The translations under genes were made by a program, and so were the position numbers. The notes below the pieces were generated by a model that saw nothing but the letters and a program-made list of their open reading frames with translations, was not told the origin of the DNA and did not search any database. This document shows, piece after piece, positions 22,678 to 34,013 of a stretch of DNA of 64,000 bases (the stretch's first letter is position 1; every line of letters starts with the position of its first letter). Source of the stretch: Pseudomonas coleopterorum (lineage in GTDB: Bacteria; Pseudomonadota; Gammaproteobacteria; Pseudomonadales; Pseudomonadaceae); assembly GCF_900105555.1 (NCBI RefSeq), contig NZ_FNTZ01000001.1, positions 4,095,001-4,159,000 of the forward strand, written 5' to 3'.

Positions 22678-23980
22678 TCTGCTGCGCCCAGTCGTGCTGG
22701 GCGCCATGCTGCTGGGCACCACGGCGCACGCCGCGGTGCAACAGCTGGACCGTGTCGTGGCCATCGTCGACAACGACGTGATCATGCAAAGCCAGCTGGA
22801 CCAGCGCGTCAAGGAAGTGCAGCAAACCATCGCCAAGCGTGGCGGTAGTGGTGGCGTGCCTCCAGCCAGCGTCCTGCAACAGCAGGTGCTGGAACGCCTG
22901 ATCGTCGAGAACCTGCAACTGCAGATCGGCGAGCGCTCCGGTATTCGCATCACCGACGAAGAACTCAACGGTGCCATCGCCACCATCGCCCAGCGCAACA
23001 ACATGTCGACCGAGCAATTTCGCGCCGCACTGGCGCATGACGGCTTGTCGTATGACGATGCGCGCGAGCAGGTGAAGCGCGAGATGATCATCAGCCGCGT
23101 GCGTCAACGTCGCGTGGCCGAGCGCATCCAGGTGTCGGAGCAGGAAGTGAAGAACTTCCTCGCCTCGGACCTGGGCAAGATGCAGCTGTCCGAGGAACTG
23201 CACCTGGCCAACATCCAGATCCAGGTTCCGGAAAGCGCCAGTTCGGCGGCTATCCAGGCAGCGGCCGCCAAGGCCGAAGACATCTATCGCCAACTCAAGC
23301 AGGGTGCCGACTTCAACAAGCTGGCCATTGCCAGCTCGTCGAGCGAAAACGCCCTCGAGGGCGGCGACATGGGCTGGCGCAAGCCGGCGCAATTGCCACC
23401 GCCTTTCGATCGCATGCTGAGCACCATGCCGGTTGGTGATGTGACGCAGCCAGTGCGCACGCCTGTGGGCTTCATCATCCTCAAGGTGCTGGACAAGCGC
23501 GGCGGCGGCGTCCAGACCGTCGACGAAGTGCACGTACGCCACATTCTGCTGAAGCCGAGCGAGATTCGCAGTCCGGCGCAGACCGAAGAGCTGGCGCGCA
23601 AACTGTACGAGCGCATCGAGAACGGCGAAGACTTCGCCACCCTGGCGAAGAATTTCTCGGAAGATCCGGGCTCGGCACTCAACGGTGGCGACCTGAACTG
23701 GGTCAACCCGCAGTCGCTGGTCCCCGAGTTCCGCGAAACCATGGCGTCGACCCCAGTGGACTCCGTCTCGCGTCCATTCCAGACGCAGTTCGGCTGGCAC
23801 GTTCTGCAGGTACTCGGCCGCCGCGCGACCGATAACACCGAGCAGGCCCGCGATCAGCAGGCAATGAACGTGTTGCGTAACCGCAAATACGACGAAGAGC
23901 TGCAGACCTGGATGCGCCAGATCCGCGACGAAGCCTACGTTGAAATCAAGCTGCCTGGCGCCGACCAGGCCGCACAGTGA
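22652..23980 (+). CDS. surA: periplasmic chaperone / peptidyl-prolyl isomerase SurA
   Basis: Escorts outer-membrane proteins such as LptD across the periplasm. The 442-residue precursor has a signal peptide ending near AHAAV, the SurA N-terminal chaperone domain, and two parvulin domains (about 178-280 and 290-390; [12 protein letters not shown] marks the second). The start is GTG, either 22652 or 22658; both lie inside the end of lptD, so translation is coupled to its own client's gene. Confidence 0.95.
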   Translation: MNVKTKLCDLLRPVVLGAMLLGTTAHAAVQQLDRVVAIVDNDVIMQSQLDQRVKEVQQTIAKRGGSGGVPPASVLQQQVLERLIVENLQLQIGERSGIRITDEELNGAIATIAQRNNMSTEQFRAALAHDGLSYDDAREQVKREMIISRVRQRRVAERIQVSEQEVKNFLASDLGKMQLSEELHLANIQIQVPESASSAAIQAAAAKAEDIYRQLKQGADFNKLAIASSSSENALEGGDMGWRKPAQLPPPFDRMLSTMPVGDVTQPVRTPVGFIILKVLDKRGGGVQTVDEVHVRHILLKPSEIRSPAQTEELARKLYERIENGEDFATLAKNFSEDPGSALNGGDLNWVNPQSLVPEFRETMASTPVDSVSRPFQTQFGWHVLQVLGRRATDNTEQARDQQAMNVLRNRKYDEELQTWMRQIRDEAYVEIKLPGADQAAQ

Positions 23981-24963
23981 CACCCAAGCGTTTCGCGTTG
24001 ACGCCCGGCGAGCCGGCGGGCATAGGTCCTGACCTGTGCCTGCTGCTCGCCGCGCAGCCCCAGCCTCATCCCCTGATAGCCATCACCAGTCGTGACCTGC
24101 TCGCCGAGCGGGCCGCGCAACTGGGGCTGGCCGTCAGTCTGCTGGAAGTCGATGCCGACGCCCTCCCCGACCATCCTGCGCCCGCTGGCAGCCTGTACGT
24201 ATGGGATACGCCGCTGGGCGCGCCTGTGCGCACAGGTGAGCTGGATGCGGCCAATGCCGCGTTCGTGCTGCAGACCCTGACCCGTGCGGCCCAAGGCTGT
24301 CTCGACGGCCGGTTCGCAGGCATGATCACCGCGCCGGTGCACAAGGGTGTCATCAACGACGGTGGCATCGCGTTTTCCGGACATACCGAATTTCTCGCCG
24401 ACCTCACCGCGACCGAACAGGTAGTGATGATGCTGGCCACCGGCGATCTGCGCGTGGCGCTGGTGACCACTCACCTGCCGCTGCGCGACGTAGCCGACGC
24501 AATCACCGCCGAACGCCTGGAGCGGGTCACGCGCATTCTGCATGCCGACCTGCAGGGCAAATTCGGCCTGGCTCGCCCGCGCATCCTGGTCTGCGGCCTC
24601 AACCCGCACGCCGGCGAGGGCGGCCACCTGGGTCGCGAAGAAATAGACATCATCGAGCCCACCCTGGAGCGTCTACGCACCGAGGGCATGGATCTGCGCG
24701 GGCCGCTGCCCGCCGATACCCTCTTCACTCCCAAATACCTGCAGCATTGCGACGCGGTGCTGGCGATGTACCACGACCAGGGCCTGCCCGTACTCAAGTA
24801 CAAGGGCTTTGGCGCAGCGGTCAACGTCACCCTCGGGCTGCCGATCATCCGCACCTCCGTGGACCATGGCACCGCCCTCGACCTGGCCGGGACCGGCAAG
24901 GTCGATACCGGCAGCCTGCGCGTCGCCCTCGACACCGCCTATCGAATGGCCGAGACACTTTAA
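23977..24963 (+). CDS. pdxA: 4-hydroxythreonine-4-phosphate dehydrogenase
   Basis: Oxidises 4-phosphohydroxy-L-threonine in pyridoxal phosphate synthesis. The 328-residue product begins at GTG 23977, overlapping the surA stop by 4 bases. Family motifs are [21 protein letters not shown] (metal His), and [15 protein letters not shown] with the third metal His. The surA-pdxA-ksgA-apaGH order is the conserved gamma-proteobacterial operon. Confidence 0.96.
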   Translation: MTPKRFALTPGEPAGIGPDLCLLLAAQPQPHPLIAITSRDLLAERAAQLGLAVSLLEVDADALPDHPAPAGSLYVWDTPLGAPVRTGELDAANAAFVLQTLTRAAQGCLDGRFAGMITAPVHKGVINDGGIAFSGHTEFLADLTATEQVVMMLATGDLRVALVTTHLPLRDVADAITAERLERVTRILHADLQGKFGLARPRILVCGLNPHAGEGGHLGREEIDIIEPTLERLRTEGMDLRGPLPADTLFTPKYLQHCDAVLAMYHDQGLPVLKYKGFGAAVNVTLGLPIIRTSVDHGTALDLAGTGKVDTGSLRVALDTAYRMAETL

Positions 24964-25769
24964 TGACCGAGCAATACCAACACCGGGCGCGCAAGCGCTT
25001 TGGTCAGAACTTTCTTCATGACGCCGGCGTTATCGACCGCATCCTTCGCTCGATCCATGCCAAGCCTGGTGAACACCTGCTGGAAATCGGACCGGGCCAG
25101 GGTGCGCTGACCGAAGGACTGCTGGGCAGCGGTGCGCAACTGGACGTCGTGGAACTGGACAAGGACCTGGTGCCCATTCTCAATCAGCAGTTCGCAGGCC
25201 GTGACAACTTCCGTCTGCACCAGGGCGACGCGTTGAAGTTCGACTTCACCAGTCTGGGTGCCGAGCCCGCTACCCTGCGCGTAGTCGGCAACCTGCCGTA
25301 CAACATTTCCACACCGCTGATCTTCCATCTGCTGCACAACGCCCATCTGATTCGCGACATGCATTTCATGCTGCAGAAGGAAGTGGTCGAGCGCATGGCT
25401 GCAGGGCCTGGCGGTGGCGACTGGGGTCGTCTGTCGATCATGGTTCAGTACCACTGCCGCGTCGAACACCTGTTCAACGTCGGACCCGGTGCGTTCAATC
25501 CACCGCCCAAGGTCGATTCGGCCATCGTGCGACTGGTGCCTCATACCACCCTGCCTCACCCGGCCAAGGATCACCGCCTGCTCGAGCGTGTCGTCCGCGA
25601 AGCGTTCAACCAGCGCCGCAAGACCTTGCGCAATACCCTCAAGGCATTGTTGCCCAATGAGGCAATCGAAGCCGCTGGCGTCGATGGCAGTCTGCGTCCC
25701 GAACAGCTGGACCTGGCGGCTTTCGTACGTCTGGCAGACCAACTGGCCGAACGAAGCGACGCCCTCTGA
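24963..25769 (+). CDS. rsmA: 16S rRNA dimethyladenosine transferase
   Basis: Dimethylates A1518 and A1519 of 16S rRNA during 30S maturation (also called KsgA). The 268-residue protein has RKRFGQNFLHD, the SAM-binding EIGPGQGALTEGLL, and the catalytic NLPYNIS motif. The ATG at 24963 shares one base with the pdxA stop (TAATG); the longer upstream frame is not used. A GC-rich dyad follows at 25778-25798. Confidence 0.97.
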   Translation: MTEQYQHRARKRFGQNFLHDAGVIDRILRSIHAKPGEHLLEIGPGQGALTEGLLGSGAQLDVVELDKDLVPILNQQFAGRDNFRLHQGDALKFDFTSLGAEPATLRVVGNLPYNISTPLIFHLLHNAHLIRDMHFMLQKEVVERMAAGPGGGDWGRLSIMVQYHCRVEHLFNVGPGAFNPPPKVDSAIVRLVPHTTLPHPAKDHRLLERVVREAFNQRRKTLRNTLKALLPNEAIEAAGVDGSLRPEQLDLAAFVRLADQLAERSDAL

Positions 25770-25777
25770 CCTCTAAC

Positions 25778-25798
25778 GTGGACCACCCGGTGGTCCAC
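25778..25798. terminator. hairpin after rsmA, possible attenuating terminator
   Basis: Perfect dyad with 10-base arms GTGGACCACC/GGTGGTCCAC around one C, followed by CTCTATTT rather than a clean T-run. It could slow or partly stop transcription between rsmA and apaG. Confidence 0.45.
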
Positions 25799-25875
25799 AG
25801 GCCCTCTATTTGACCTAGACTGACCTGAACCGGCCGACGCCGGCTACATTCGCTCTCGCTTTCAAGGCCTTTTGC

Positions 25876-26256
25876 ATGTCCGATCCTCGCTATCAGATCG
25901 ACGTCAGCGTCGTAACCCGTTTCCTGCCCGAACAGTCTCAACCCGAGCAGCACCGCTTTGCCTTCGCCTACACCGTGACTGTGCTCAACAACGGACAACT
26001 GCCGGCTCGCCTGCTATCACGTCATTGGGTGATCACTGATGGCGACGGCAAGGTCGAAGAAGTCCGTGGGCCTGGCGTGATCGGCCAGCAACCGCTTATT
26101 GCTGCGGGTGCGAGCCACACCTACTCAAGCGGTACGGTCATGGCCACCACCGTGGGCAACATGCAGGGCAGCTACCAGATGCAGGCCGAGGACGGCAAGA
26201 AATTCGACGCTGTGATTGCGCCGTTTCGTCTTGCGGTGCCAGGAGCCCTGCACTGA
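25876..26256 (+). CDS. apaG: ApaG family protein
   Basis: A 126-residue immunoglobulin-like fold protein of the ApaG/CorD family, conserved beside apaH; the molecular role is uncertain, with links to divalent cation resistance in enterobacteria. Motifs [24 protein letters not shown] and [14 protein letters not shown] are typical. Its TGA overlaps the apaH ATG by one base, so the two are coupled. Confidence 0.94.
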   Translation: MSDPRYQIDVSVVTRFLPEQSQPEQHRFAFAYTVTVLNNGQLPARLLSRHWVITDGDGKVEEVRGPGVIGQQPLIAAGASHTYSSGTVMATTVGNMQGSYQMQAEDGKKFDAVIAPFRLAVPGALH

Positions 26257-27137
26257 TGGCGGTGTACGCAGTCGGTGACTTGCAAGGCTGTCTGGAACCC
26301 CTCAAGTGCCTGCTGCAACGGGTCGCCTTCGACCCGACGAAAGACACCTTGTGGCTGGTGGGTGACCTGGTCAACCGCGGACCGAGTTCGCTGGAAACCC
26401 TGCGCTATCTGTATGCCATACGCGAGTCGGTGGTCTGCGTGCTGGGCAACCATGACCTGCACCTGCTGGCGGTAGCCCACAACGCCGAACGACTCAAGCG
26501 TGGCGATACTCTGCGCGAGATTCTCGAAGCGCCAGACGGCCCGCAACTACTGGACTGGCTGCGCCGCCAGAAGCTGCTGCACTACGATGAGCAAAGCAAT
26601 ACCGTTCTGGTTCATGCCGGGATTCCGCCCCAGTGGTCGCTGCGCAAGGCGCTGCGTCTGGCTGCCGAAGTCGAGGCAGCCCTGGGTGACGACAACCTGT
26701 TCCAGCCCTATCTGGATGGCATGTACGGTAACGAACCGAACAAATGGGACAAGTCATTGCAAGGCGCCGCTCGTCTGCGTGTGATCACCAATTACTTCAC
26801 CCGCATGCGCTTCTGCACCGCCGACGGCAAGCTCGACCTCAAGGGCAAGGAAGGCGCCGACACCGCGCTGCCCGGTTACGCGCCCTGGTTCGCGCACAAG
26901 GAGCGCAAGACCCGCGACCTCAAGATCATCTTCGGCCATTGGGCGGCCCTGGAAGGTCGTTGCGACGCGCCGGGCGTGTTCGCGCTCGACACCGGTTGCG
27001 TATGGGGCGGCGCGATGACCCTGCTCGACGTTGACAGTGGCGTGCGCCTGTCATGCCAATGCACCGACCAGGGCGAGGCAATGGCGCCCGAATCGACGCC
27101 TGCGGTGGATTTCCCTCCCCCTGGCGACAAACGCTAG
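26256..27137 (+). CDS. apaH: bis(5'-nucleosyl)-tetraphosphatase, symmetrical
   Basis: Hydrolyses Ap4A to two ADP and also removes Np4 caps from RNA. The 293-residue calcineurin-like phosphoesterase has the metal motifs [10 protein letters not shown] (7-16), [10 protein letters not shown] (about 36-45) and GNHDLHLLA (about 66-74). A proline-rich C-terminal tail (about 275-293) is longer than in E. coli. It is coupled to apaG and 28 bases ahead of glpE. Confidence 0.96.
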   Translation: MAVYAVGDLQGCLEPLKCLLQRVAFDPTKDTLWLVGDLVNRGPSSLETLRYLYAIRESVVCVLGNHDLHLLAVAHNAERLKRGDTLREILEAPDGPQLLDWLRRQKLLHYDEQSNTVLVHAGIPPQWSLRKALRLAAEVEAALGDDNLFQPYLDGMYGNEPNKWDKSLQGAARLRVITNYFTRMRFCTADGKLDLKGKEGADTALPGYAPWFAHKERKTRDLKIIFGHWAALEGRCDAPGVFALDTGCVWGGAMTLLDVDSGVRLSCQCTDQGEAMAPESTPAVDFPPPGDKR

Positions 27138-27165
27138 AATGGATGCCCAGCCCAGGAGCCTGCCC

Positions 27166-27486
27166 ATGACCGAATTCCAACGCATCCCTCCGCAACAAGC
27201 CCACAGCCTGCGCGAACAGGGCGCCGTGGTGGTCGACATCCGCGATCCCCAGACCTTCGCGGCCAGCCACATCACCGACTCCACGCACCTGGACAACCAC
27301 TCGCTGCACGATTTCATCAAGGCGGCCGACCTGGACAAACCGCTGGTCGTGGTCTGCTACCACGGCAACTCCAGCCAGAGCGCCGCCGCCTATCTGGTCA
27401 GCCAAGGATTCTCCGACGTCTACAGTCTGGATGGTGGCTTCGAGCTGTGGCGCACTACCTTTCCGGGCGAAACCAGCCAGGCCTGA
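27166..27486 (+). CDS. glpE: thiosulfate sulfurtransferase GlpE
   Basis: Single-domain rhodanese that transfers sulfane sulfur. The 106-residue product has the active-site loop [13 protein letters not shown] with the catalytic cysteine near residue 64, nearly identical to E. coli GlpE. ATG 27166 is preceded by GGAG; further in-frame starts reach back into apaH and are unlikely. Last gene of the apaG-apaH-glpE group. Confidence 0.93.
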   Translation: MTEFQRIPPQQAHSLREQGAVVVDIRDPQTFAASHITDSTHLDNHSLHDFIKAADLDKPLVVVCYHGNSSQSAAAYLVSQGFSDVYSLDGGFELWRTTFPGETSQA

Positions 27487-27798
27487 ATCCTCGGCGGCGG
27501 GCAAGGCGCGACGAATTTTTTTTCGTGCGCCGACGCCGCGCCCCACGGGCCTTCCCGGCATCAGCGCAAAGCCTTGCCGACACTTAATTGCGCATCCGCC
27601 CTTGAAGTCCCCGATTACCAACTATCCTTTAGCTCAGGCCATCCATAACAGGGGAGAGCCGGTACACCGGCGCGCGGGTCAATCGGTAAAGACTACATGG
27701 GTGTTCTGGGGGGTATACGGCCACCAAGGGGTTCAGGTGACCGCCAGCATCAACTGAGTGATCCGACGTCGGCTCCACGTATCGAGCGAGGTGACGTC
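27487..27798 (+). other. intergenic region before prkA
   Basis: No convincing gene. It holds a hairpin at 27505-27531 whose 8-base loop is nearly all T (stem GGCGC, bulged G, ACGA against TCGTGCGCC), and a CTATCCT element at 27622-27628 that resembles an RpoS-type -10, with TTGAAG at 27602 as a loose -35. The prkA-yeaH-spoVR operon is sigma-S dependent in enterobacteria, so this is the likely promoter zone. Weak evidence. Confidence 0.4.
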
Positions 27799-29721
27799 AT
27801 GAGTATTTTTAGCCACTTCCAACAACGCTTCGAATCCACACGCCAGGAAGAGCTCTCATTACAGGAGTACCTCGAGCTGTGCAAAAAGGACCGTAGCACC
27901 TACGCCTCCGCCGCCGAGCGGATACTGATGGCGATCGGGGAGCCCGAATTGCTCGATACATCGACCAATTCCAGGCTGTCGCGCATCTTTTCCAACAAGG
28001 TGATCCGGCGCTACCCCGCCTTCGAAGACTTCCATGGCATGGAGGAATGCATCGACCAGATCGTGTCGTACTTCCGCCATGCCGCGCAGGGTCTGGAAGA
28101 AAAGAAACAGATCCTGTACCTGCTCGGACCGGTCGGTGGCGGCAAGTCATCGCTGGCCGAGAAGCTCAAACAGTTGATCGAGAAGGTGCCGTTCTACGCC
28201 ATCAAGGGCTCACCGGTGTTCGAGTCGCCCCTGGGGCTGTTCAATGCCACCGAGGACGGCGCGATCCTGGAGGAAGACTTCGGCATTCCGCAGCGCTACC
28301 TGAGCACCATCATGTCGCCTTGGGCGACCAAGCGCCTGGCTGAATTCGGCGGCGACATCAGCCAGTTCCGCGTGGTCAAGCTCTACCCTTCCATCCTCAA
28401 CCAGATCGCCGTGGCCAAGACCGAGCCGGGGGACGAGAACAACCAGGACATTTCCGCGCTGGTGGGCAAGGTGGATATCCGCAAGCTCGAGGAATACCCG
28501 CAGAACGACGCCGACGCCTACAGCTACTCCGGTGCCCTGTGCCGGGCCAACCAGGGGCTGATGGAGTTCGTCGAGATGTTCAAGGCACCGATCAAGGTGC
28601 TCCATCCGTTGCTGACCGCCACTCAGGAAGGCAACTACAACAGCACCGAGGGCCTGGGCGCGATCCCCTACTCCGGCATCCTGCTGGCGCACTCCAACGA
28701 ATCGGAATGGCACAGCTTCCGCAACAACAAGAACAACGAGGCGTTCATCGACCGGATCTACATCGTCAAGGTGCCGTACTGCCTGCGGGTGAGCGACGAG
28801 ATCAAGATCTACGACAAGCTGCTGTTCAACAGTTCGCTGTCCAAGGCTCATTGCGCGCCCGATACCCTGAAGATGCTCGCCCAGTTCACCACCCTGTCGC
28901 GGCTCAAGGAGCCGGACAACTCCAACATCTACTCCAAGATGCGCGTATACGACGGCGAAAACCTCAAGGACACCGATCCCAAGGCCAAGTCGATCCAGGA
29001 GTACCGCGACACAGCAGGTGTGGACGAAGGGATGAATGGTCTGTCGACGCGCTTCGCGTTCAAGATCCTGTCCAAGGTGTTCAACTTCGATCCACACGAA
29101 ATCGCCGCCAACCCGGTGCACCTGCTCTATGTGCTGGAGCAGCAGATCGAGCAGGAGCAGTTCCCCGCCGAGGTGCGTGAGCGCTACCTGCGTTTCCTCA
29201 AGGAATACCTGGCCCCACGCTATATCGAGTTCATTGGCAAGGAGATCCAGACCGCGTACCTGGAGTCCTACAGCGAGTACGGCCAGAACATCTTCGACCG
29301 TTATGTGCTGTACGCCGATTTCTGGATTCAGGATCAGGAATACCGCGATCCGGAAACCGGAGAAATCCTCAACCGTGTGGCTCTCAACGAAGAACTGGAG
29401 AAGATCGAGAAGCCGGCCGGCATCAGCAACCCTAAGGATTTCCGCAACGAGATCGTCAACTTCGTGTTGCGCGCCCGCGCCAATAACAATGGCAAGAACC
29501 CGACCTGGCTCAGCTACGAGAAGCTGCGCGTGGTGATCGAGAAGAAAATGTTCTCCAACACCGAGGACCTGCTTCCGGTCATCAGCTTCAACGCCAAGGC
29601 CAGCAAGGAGGACCAGCAGAAGCACAACGACTTCGTCACTCGCATGGTCGAGCGCGGCTATACCGACAAGCAGGTGCGCCTGCTGTCCGAGTGGTATCTG
29701 CGGGTCAGGAAGTCGCAGTGA
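27799..29721 (+). CDS. prkA: PrkA family serine protein kinase (YeaG-like)
   Basis: AAA+ ATPase with a C-terminal PrkA kinase-like domain, part of the conserved prkA-yeaH-spoVR trio active in stationary phase and nitrogen or nutrient stress. The 640-residue product has Walker A GPVGGGKSSLAEKL near residue 110 and the PrkA C-terminal domain from about 385. ATG 27799 follows a weak GAGG. Substrates in Pseudomonas are unknown. A strong hairpin lies between it and yeaH. Confidence 0.93.
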   Translation: MSIFSHFQQRFESTRQEELSLQEYLELCKKDRSTYASAAERILMAIGEPELLDTSTNSRLSRIFSNKVIRRYPAFEDFHGMEECIDQIVSYFRHAAQGLEEKKQILYLLGPVGGGKSSLAEKLKQLIEKVPFYAIKGSPVFESPLGLFNATEDGAILEEDFGIPQRYLSTIMSPWATKRLAEFGGDISQFRVVKLYPSILNQIAVAKTEPGDENNQDISALVGKVDIRKLEEYPQNDADAYSYSGALCRANQGLMEFVEMFKAPIKVLHPLLTATQEGNYNSTEGLGAIPYSGILLAHSNESEWHSFRNNKNNEAFIDRIYIVKVPYCLRVSDEIKIYDKLLFNSSLSKAHCAPDTLKMLAQFTTLSRLKEPDNSNIYSKMRVYDGENLKDTDPKAKSIQEYRDTAGVDEGMNGLSTRFAFKILSKVFNFDPHEIAANPVHLLYVLEQQIEQEQFPAEVRERYLRFLKEYLAPRYIEFIGKEIQTAYLESYSEYGQNIFDRYVLYADFWIQDQEYRDPETGEILNRVALNEELEKIEKPAGISNPKDFRNEIVNFVLRARANNNGKNPTWLSYEKLRVVIEKKMFSNTEDLLPVISFNAKASKEDQQKHNDFVTRMVERGYTDKQVRLLSEWYLRVRKSQ

Positions 29722-29749
29722 TCGCGCGGTAAGCTTCAGGCAGCGAAGG

Positions 29750-29775
29750 GCCCGGACGGACAGGACCGTCCGGGC
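29750..29775 (+). promoter_or_regulatory. intercistronic hairpin between prkA and yeaH
   Basis: Perfect 10-bp stem GCCCGGACGG/CCGTCCGGGC with a 6-base loop in the 104-base gap, and no T-run after it. Likely protects the prkA transcript end or sets the prkA to yeaH ratio. Confidence 0.55.
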
Positions 29776-29825
29776 GCCTCGCCGCTCTCGACTTGTGGCT
29801 TGCAGCCAGGCTGCCCGGAGGCCTA

Positions 29826-31100
29826 ATGAGCTATGTGATCGACCGACGCCTCAATGGCAAGAACAAGAGCACGGTGAACCGCCAGCGATTTCTGCGGCGT
29901 TACCGTGACCACATCAAGAAGGCTGTGGAAGAAGCGGTCGGCCGCCGCTCCATCACCGACATGGAACACGGCGAGCAGATCAGCATTCCCGGTCGAGACA
30001 TCGACGAACCGGTGCTGCATCACGGCCGTGGTGGCAAGCAGACCGTGGTGCACCCCGGCAACAAGGAGTTCACGGCCGGTGAACACATCGCTCGCCCCCA
30101 AGGCGGTGGCGGTGGCGGCAAAGGGCCTGGAAAGGCGGGCAACTCCGGCGAGGGCATGGACGAGTTCGTGTTCCAGATCACCCAGGAAGAATTCCTCGAA
30201 TTCATGTTCGAAGACCTCGAACTGCCCAACCTGGTCAAGCGCAACCTCAGCGGTACCGACACCTACAAGACGGTGCGCGCCGGGATCAGCAACGAGGGCA
30301 ACCCCTCACGCATCAACATCATCCGCACCCTGCGCTCCGCCCACGCGCGGCGCATCGCGCTCTCGGGCAGCAGCCGCGCCAAGCTCAAGGCGGCCAAGCT
30401 CGAACTCGAACGCCTGAAGATCGAAGAGCCAGACAACTTTGGTGACATCCAGGCCCTGATGGGGGAAATCGAGAAGCTCAGCGCCCGCATCCATCGAGTG
30501 CCCTTCCTCGACACCTTCGACGTGAAGTACAACCTGCTGGTCAAACACCCCAACCCAAGCTCCAAGGCGGTGATGTTCTGCCTGATGGACGTGTCCGGCT
30601 CCATGACTCAGGCAACCAAGGACATCGCCAAGCGGTTCTTCATCCTGCTGTACCTGTTCCTCAAGCGTAACTACGACAAGATCGAGGTGGTGTTCATCCG
30701 TCATCACACCAGCGCCCGCGAAGTTGACGAAGAAGAATTCTTCTACTCTCGCGAGACGGGCGGCACCATCGTTTCCAGCGCGTTGAAACTGATGCAGGAA
30801 ATCATGGCGGCGCGCTACCCGACCAACGAATGGAACATCTATGCCGCCCAGGCCTCGGACGGCGACAACTGGAACGACGACTCGCCCATCTGTCGGGAAA
30901 TCCTCACCAAGCAGATCATGCCGTTCGTGCAGTACTACACCTATGTGGAGATCACGCCGCGCGAACATCAGGCGCTGTGGTACGAATACGAGCGCATCAG
31001 CGAGTCGTTCGCCGATACGTTCGCCCAGCAACAGCTGGTGTCGGCCGGGGATATCTATCCGGTCTTCCGTGAACTCTTCCAGCGCAGGTTAGCGACATGA
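29826..31100 (+). CDS. yeaH: DUF444 family protein, YeaH type
   Basis: A 424-residue protein of unknown biochemical activity with a von Willebrand A-like domain: the MIDAS-like CLMDVSGSM lies near residue 255. The N-terminal part is basic, followed by a glycine-rich stretch around 93-105. It is always found with prkA and spoVR and is thought to act with PrkA in stress responses. Start at 29826 after GGAGG; it overlaps spoVR by 4 bases. Confidence 0.9.
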   Translation: MSYVIDRRLNGKNKSTVNRQRFLRRYRDHIKKAVEEAVGRRSITDMEHGEQISIPGRDIDEPVLHHGRGGKQTVVHPGNKEFTAGEHIARPQGGGGGGKGPGKAGNSGEGMDEFVFQITQEEFLEFMFEDLELPNLVKRNLSGTDTYKTVRAGISNEGNPSRINIIRTLRSAHARRIALSGSSRAKLKAAKLELERLKIEEPDNFGDIQALMGEIEKLSARIHRVPFLDTFDVKYNLLVKHPNPSSKAVMFCLMDVSGSMTQATKDIAKRFFILLYLFLKRNYDKIEVVFIRHHTSAREVDEEEFFYSRETGGTIVSSALKLMQEIMAARYPTNEWNIYAAQASDGDNWNDDSPICREILTKQIMPFVQYYTYVEITPREHQALWYEYERISESFADTFAQQQLVSAGDIYPVFRELFQRRLAT

Positions 31101-32659
31101 CCGCCAGAGAGCAGAAGCGTCAACCCATCTCCACGGGCTCGGAATGGACGTTCGAGCTCATCCAGACCTATGACCGGGAAATCAGCCGCATCGCCGAGCG
31201 CTATGCGCTGGACACCTACCCCAACCAGATCGAGGTGATCACGGCCGAGCAGATGATGGATGCGTATGCTTCGGTCGGCATGCCGCTGGGCTATCACCAC
31301 TGGTCCTACGGCAAACACTTTCTCAGTACCGAGAAGTCCTACACGCGCGGTCAGATGGGGTTGGCCTACGAGATCGTCATCAACTCCGATCCGTGCATCG
31401 CCTACCTGATGGAAGAGAACACCATCTGCATGCAAGCGCTGGTAGTGGCTCACGCCTGCTATGGGCACAACAGTTTCTTCAAGGGTAACTACCTATTCCG
31501 CACCTGGACCGACGCCAGCTCGATCATCGATTACCTGGTGTTCGCCAAGTCCTACATCATGAAGTGCGAGGAACGCCATGGGATCGATGCCGTGGAAGAC
31601 CTGCTCGATTCCTGCCACGCCCTGATGAACTACGGCGTCGACCGCTACAAGCGTCCGTATCCGATTTCCGCCGAGGAGGAACGTCGCCGCCAGGCCGACC
31701 GCGAAGAACACCTGCAGCGCCAGATCAACGATCTATGGCGCACCATCCCCAAAGGCGCCGACAAGAACCGCGAGGAGGACAACGCCCGGTTCCCGGCCGA
31801 ACCGCAGGAGAACATCCTGTACTTCATCGAGAAACACGCGCCGCTGCTCGAGCCGTGGCAACGCGAGATCGTCAGGATCGTGCGCAAGATCGCGCAGTAC
31901 TTCTACCCCCAGCGCCAGACCCAGGTGATGAACGAAGGCTGGGCGACGTTCTGGCATTACACCCTGATGAATGACCTCTACGACGAGGGCCTGGTCACCG
32001 ACGGCTTCATGATGGAATTTTTGCAGTCGCACACCAGCGTAGTGTTCCAGCCGGGTTTCGACAGCCCTTACTACAACGGTATCAACCCCTATGCGCTGGG
32101 TTTTGCCATGTACCGGGACATACGGCGCATGTGCGAACACCCGGACGACGAGGACCGCCGCTGGTTTCCCGAGATTGCCGGCAGTGACTGGTTGTCGACG
32201 ATCAAGTTCGCCATGAGCAGCTTCAAGGATGAGAGTTTCATCCTGCAGTACCTGTCGCCCAAGGTCATCCGCGACCTGAAGCTGTTCAGCATCATGGACG
32301 ACGACCAACGTGACGAACTGCTGGTGCCCGCGATCCACGACGAGAACGGCTATCGCACGATCCGCGAGACCCTGGCGGCGCAATACAACCTGGGCAACCG
32401 CGAGCCCAACGTGCAGATCTGGAGCATCGATCGACGCGGTGACCGCTCATTGACCCTGCGCCATCAGCAACACGACCGCAAGCCGCTGGGTGAATCCACC
32501 GAGGAAGTGCTCAAGCACCTGCACCGTTTGTGGGGCTTCGACATCCATTTGGAGACGCTGCAGGGCGATCAACTGGTCAAGACGCACCACGTGCCGCCGC
32601 GCAACGAGCACACGGACGGCAGCCATGGGCGGGCGGACCTCAACGTCGTGCACCTCTGA
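31097..32659 (+). CDS. spoVR: SpoVR family protein (YcgB-like)
   Basis: A 520-residue SpoVR-like protein, third member of the prkA-yeaH-spoVR operon. In Bacillus SpoVR is needed for spore cortex; in non-sporulating bacteria the role is unclear. The conserved core includes [26 protein letters not shown] and [14 protein letters not shown]. Coupled to yeaH by an ATGA overlap, which argues that the two proteins act together. Confidence 0.92.
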   Translation: MTAREQKRQPISTGSEWTFELIQTYDREISRIAERYALDTYPNQIEVITAEQMMDAYASVGMPLGYHHWSYGKHFLSTEKSYTRGQMGLAYEIVINSDPCIAYLMEENTICMQALVVAHACYGHNSFFKGNYLFRTWTDASSIIDYLVFAKSYIMKCEERHGIDAVEDLLDSCHALMNYGVDRYKRPYPISAEEERRRQADREEHLQRQINDLWRTIPKGADKNREEDNARFPAEPQENILYFIEKHAPLLEPWQREIVRIVRKIAQYFYPQRQTQVMNEGWATFWHYTLMNDLYDEGLVTDGFMMEFLQSHTSVVFQPGFDSPYYNGINPYALGFAMYRDIRRMCEHPDDEDRRWFPEIAGSDWLSTIKFAMSSFKDESFILQYLSPKVIRDLKLFSIMDDDQRDELLVPAIHDENGYRTIRETLAAQYNLGNREPNVQIWSIDRRGDRSLTLRHQQHDRKPLGESTEEVLKHLHRLWGFDIHLETLQGDQLVKTHHVPPRNEHTDGSHGRADLNVVHL

Positions 32660-32725
32660 GGCCGGTGCACTGGGCAAACCTTCGGTGGCTAGGTGTTATC
32701 CTTCGCGGCCATCGGAGGTGTTGCA

Positions 32726-33949
32726 ATGAAGATCTATGAAGTGGGCGGCGCGGTGCGCGATCGCCTTCTGGGTATACCCGTCACCGACATCGATCGCGTG
32801 GTCGTGGGTGCCAGCGCCGAGCGAATGCTCGCTGACGGGTACCGGCCAGTCGGCAGCGATTTCCCGGTGTTTCTGCATCCGCAGACCGGCGAAGAATATG
32901 CCCTGGCGCGTACCGAGCGCAAAAGCGGCCGCGGCTACGGTGGTTTCGTGTTCCATGCCAGCCCGGACGTCACCCTTGAAGAGGACCTGTCGCGGCGCGA
33001 CCTGACCATTAATGCCATGGCCGAGGACGACGAAGGTCGGATCATCGACCCCTACGGTGGCCAGCAAGACCTGCATGACCGCCTGCTCAAGCACGTCTCC
33101 CCCGCCTTCATCGAAGATCCCCTGCGCGTACTGCGAGTCGCGCGTTTCGCTGCCCGCTATGCCGGACTGGGTTTTCGAGTGGCCGAACCGACCTTGCAAC
33201 TGATGCGTCAGCTGAGCGAATCGGGCGAGTTGCTGGCCCTGACAGCCGAACGCAGCTGGAAGGAAATTTCCCGGGCGCTGTTGGAAGCGCACCCACACGT
33301 GTTCATTCAGGTGCTGCGCGACTGCGGAGCGCTGGAACAATTGCTCCCCGAAGTGGACGCGTTGTTCGGCGTACCGCAACCGCCTGCTCATCATCCGGAG
33401 ATCGACACCGGGGTGCATACCTTGAGCGTGCTGGAACAGGCCGCGCGGCATGAGCAACCACTGACCGTGCGCTGGGCGTGTCTGTTGCATGATCTGGGCA
33501 AGGGCACCACGCGACCCAGCGAGTGGCCGCGGCATATCGCTCACGAGCAGCGCGGCGTGAAGTTGATCAAGGCGGTCAACGAGCGCTTCAAGGTGCCCAA
33601 GGATTGCCAGGAGCTGGCGGTGCTGGTCGGTGAATACCATACCCATGGGCATCGGGCTCTGGAGCTCAAACCGTCGACCTTGCTGGAACTGTTGCAGAAC
33701 TTCGACGTGTACCGGCGTCCCCAGCGCTTCGAGGAGTTCATCATGGCGTGCGAAATGGACGCGCGTGGACGGTTGGGATTCGAGGGGCGAGAGTACCCTC
33801 AGGCGGATTATCTGCGCGGTGCGGCTGCGGCGGCGCGGGGTGTGGCGGTTCAGCCGCTAGTTGCTCAAGGGTTCAAGGGGCAGGCGCTGGGTGAGGCGTT
33901 GAAACGGGCACGGTTGGAGGTGTTGAAGGAGTATAAGGCGGGCGTTTGA
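32726..33949 (+). CDS. cca: CCA tRNA nucleotidyltransferase (multifunctional)
   Basis: Adds or repairs the 3' CCA end of tRNAs. The 407-residue class II enzyme begins [13 protein letters not shown], has the metal pair in DIDRVVVG, the ERxxR-like site in [15 protein letters not shown], and a C-terminal HD domain (HDLGKG near 252) carrying phosphatase/phosphodiesterase activity in the long bacterial form. Followed directly by the REP/29-bp array. Confidence 0.95.
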   Translation: MKIYEVGGAVRDRLLGIPVTDIDRVVVGASAERMLADGYRPVGSDFPVFLHPQTGEEYALARTERKSGRGYGGFVFHASPDVTLEEDLSRRDLTINAMAEDDEGRIIDPYGGQQDLHDRLLKHVSPAFIEDPLRVLRVARFAARYAGLGFRVAEPTLQLMRQLSESGELLALTAERSWKEISRALLEAHPHVFIQVLRDCGALEQLLPEVDALFGVPQPPAHHPEIDTGVHTLSVLEQAARHEQPLTVRWACLLHDLGKGTTRPSEWPRHIAHEQRGVKLIKAVNERFKVPKDCQELAVLVGEYHTHGHRALELKPSTLLELLQNFDVYRRPQRFEEFIMACEMDARGRLGFEGREYPQADYLRGAAAAARGVAVQPLVAQGFKGQALGEALKRARLEVLKEYKAGV

Positions 33950-33978
33950 ATGGGGATGGTTGAGGGTGGCTTTGCGGG

Positions 33979-34010
33979 CCTCTTCGCGGGCAGAGACCCG
34001 CTCCCACAGG
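33979..34010. repeat. REP element, left copy
   Basis: Palindromic element with stem GCGGGCAGAGACCCGC and the TCCCACAGG tail typical of P. putida-type REP sequences. Bases 33981-34010 form a perfect 30-bp inverted repeat with 34377-34406. Confidence 0.9.
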
Positions 34011-34013
34011 GAC

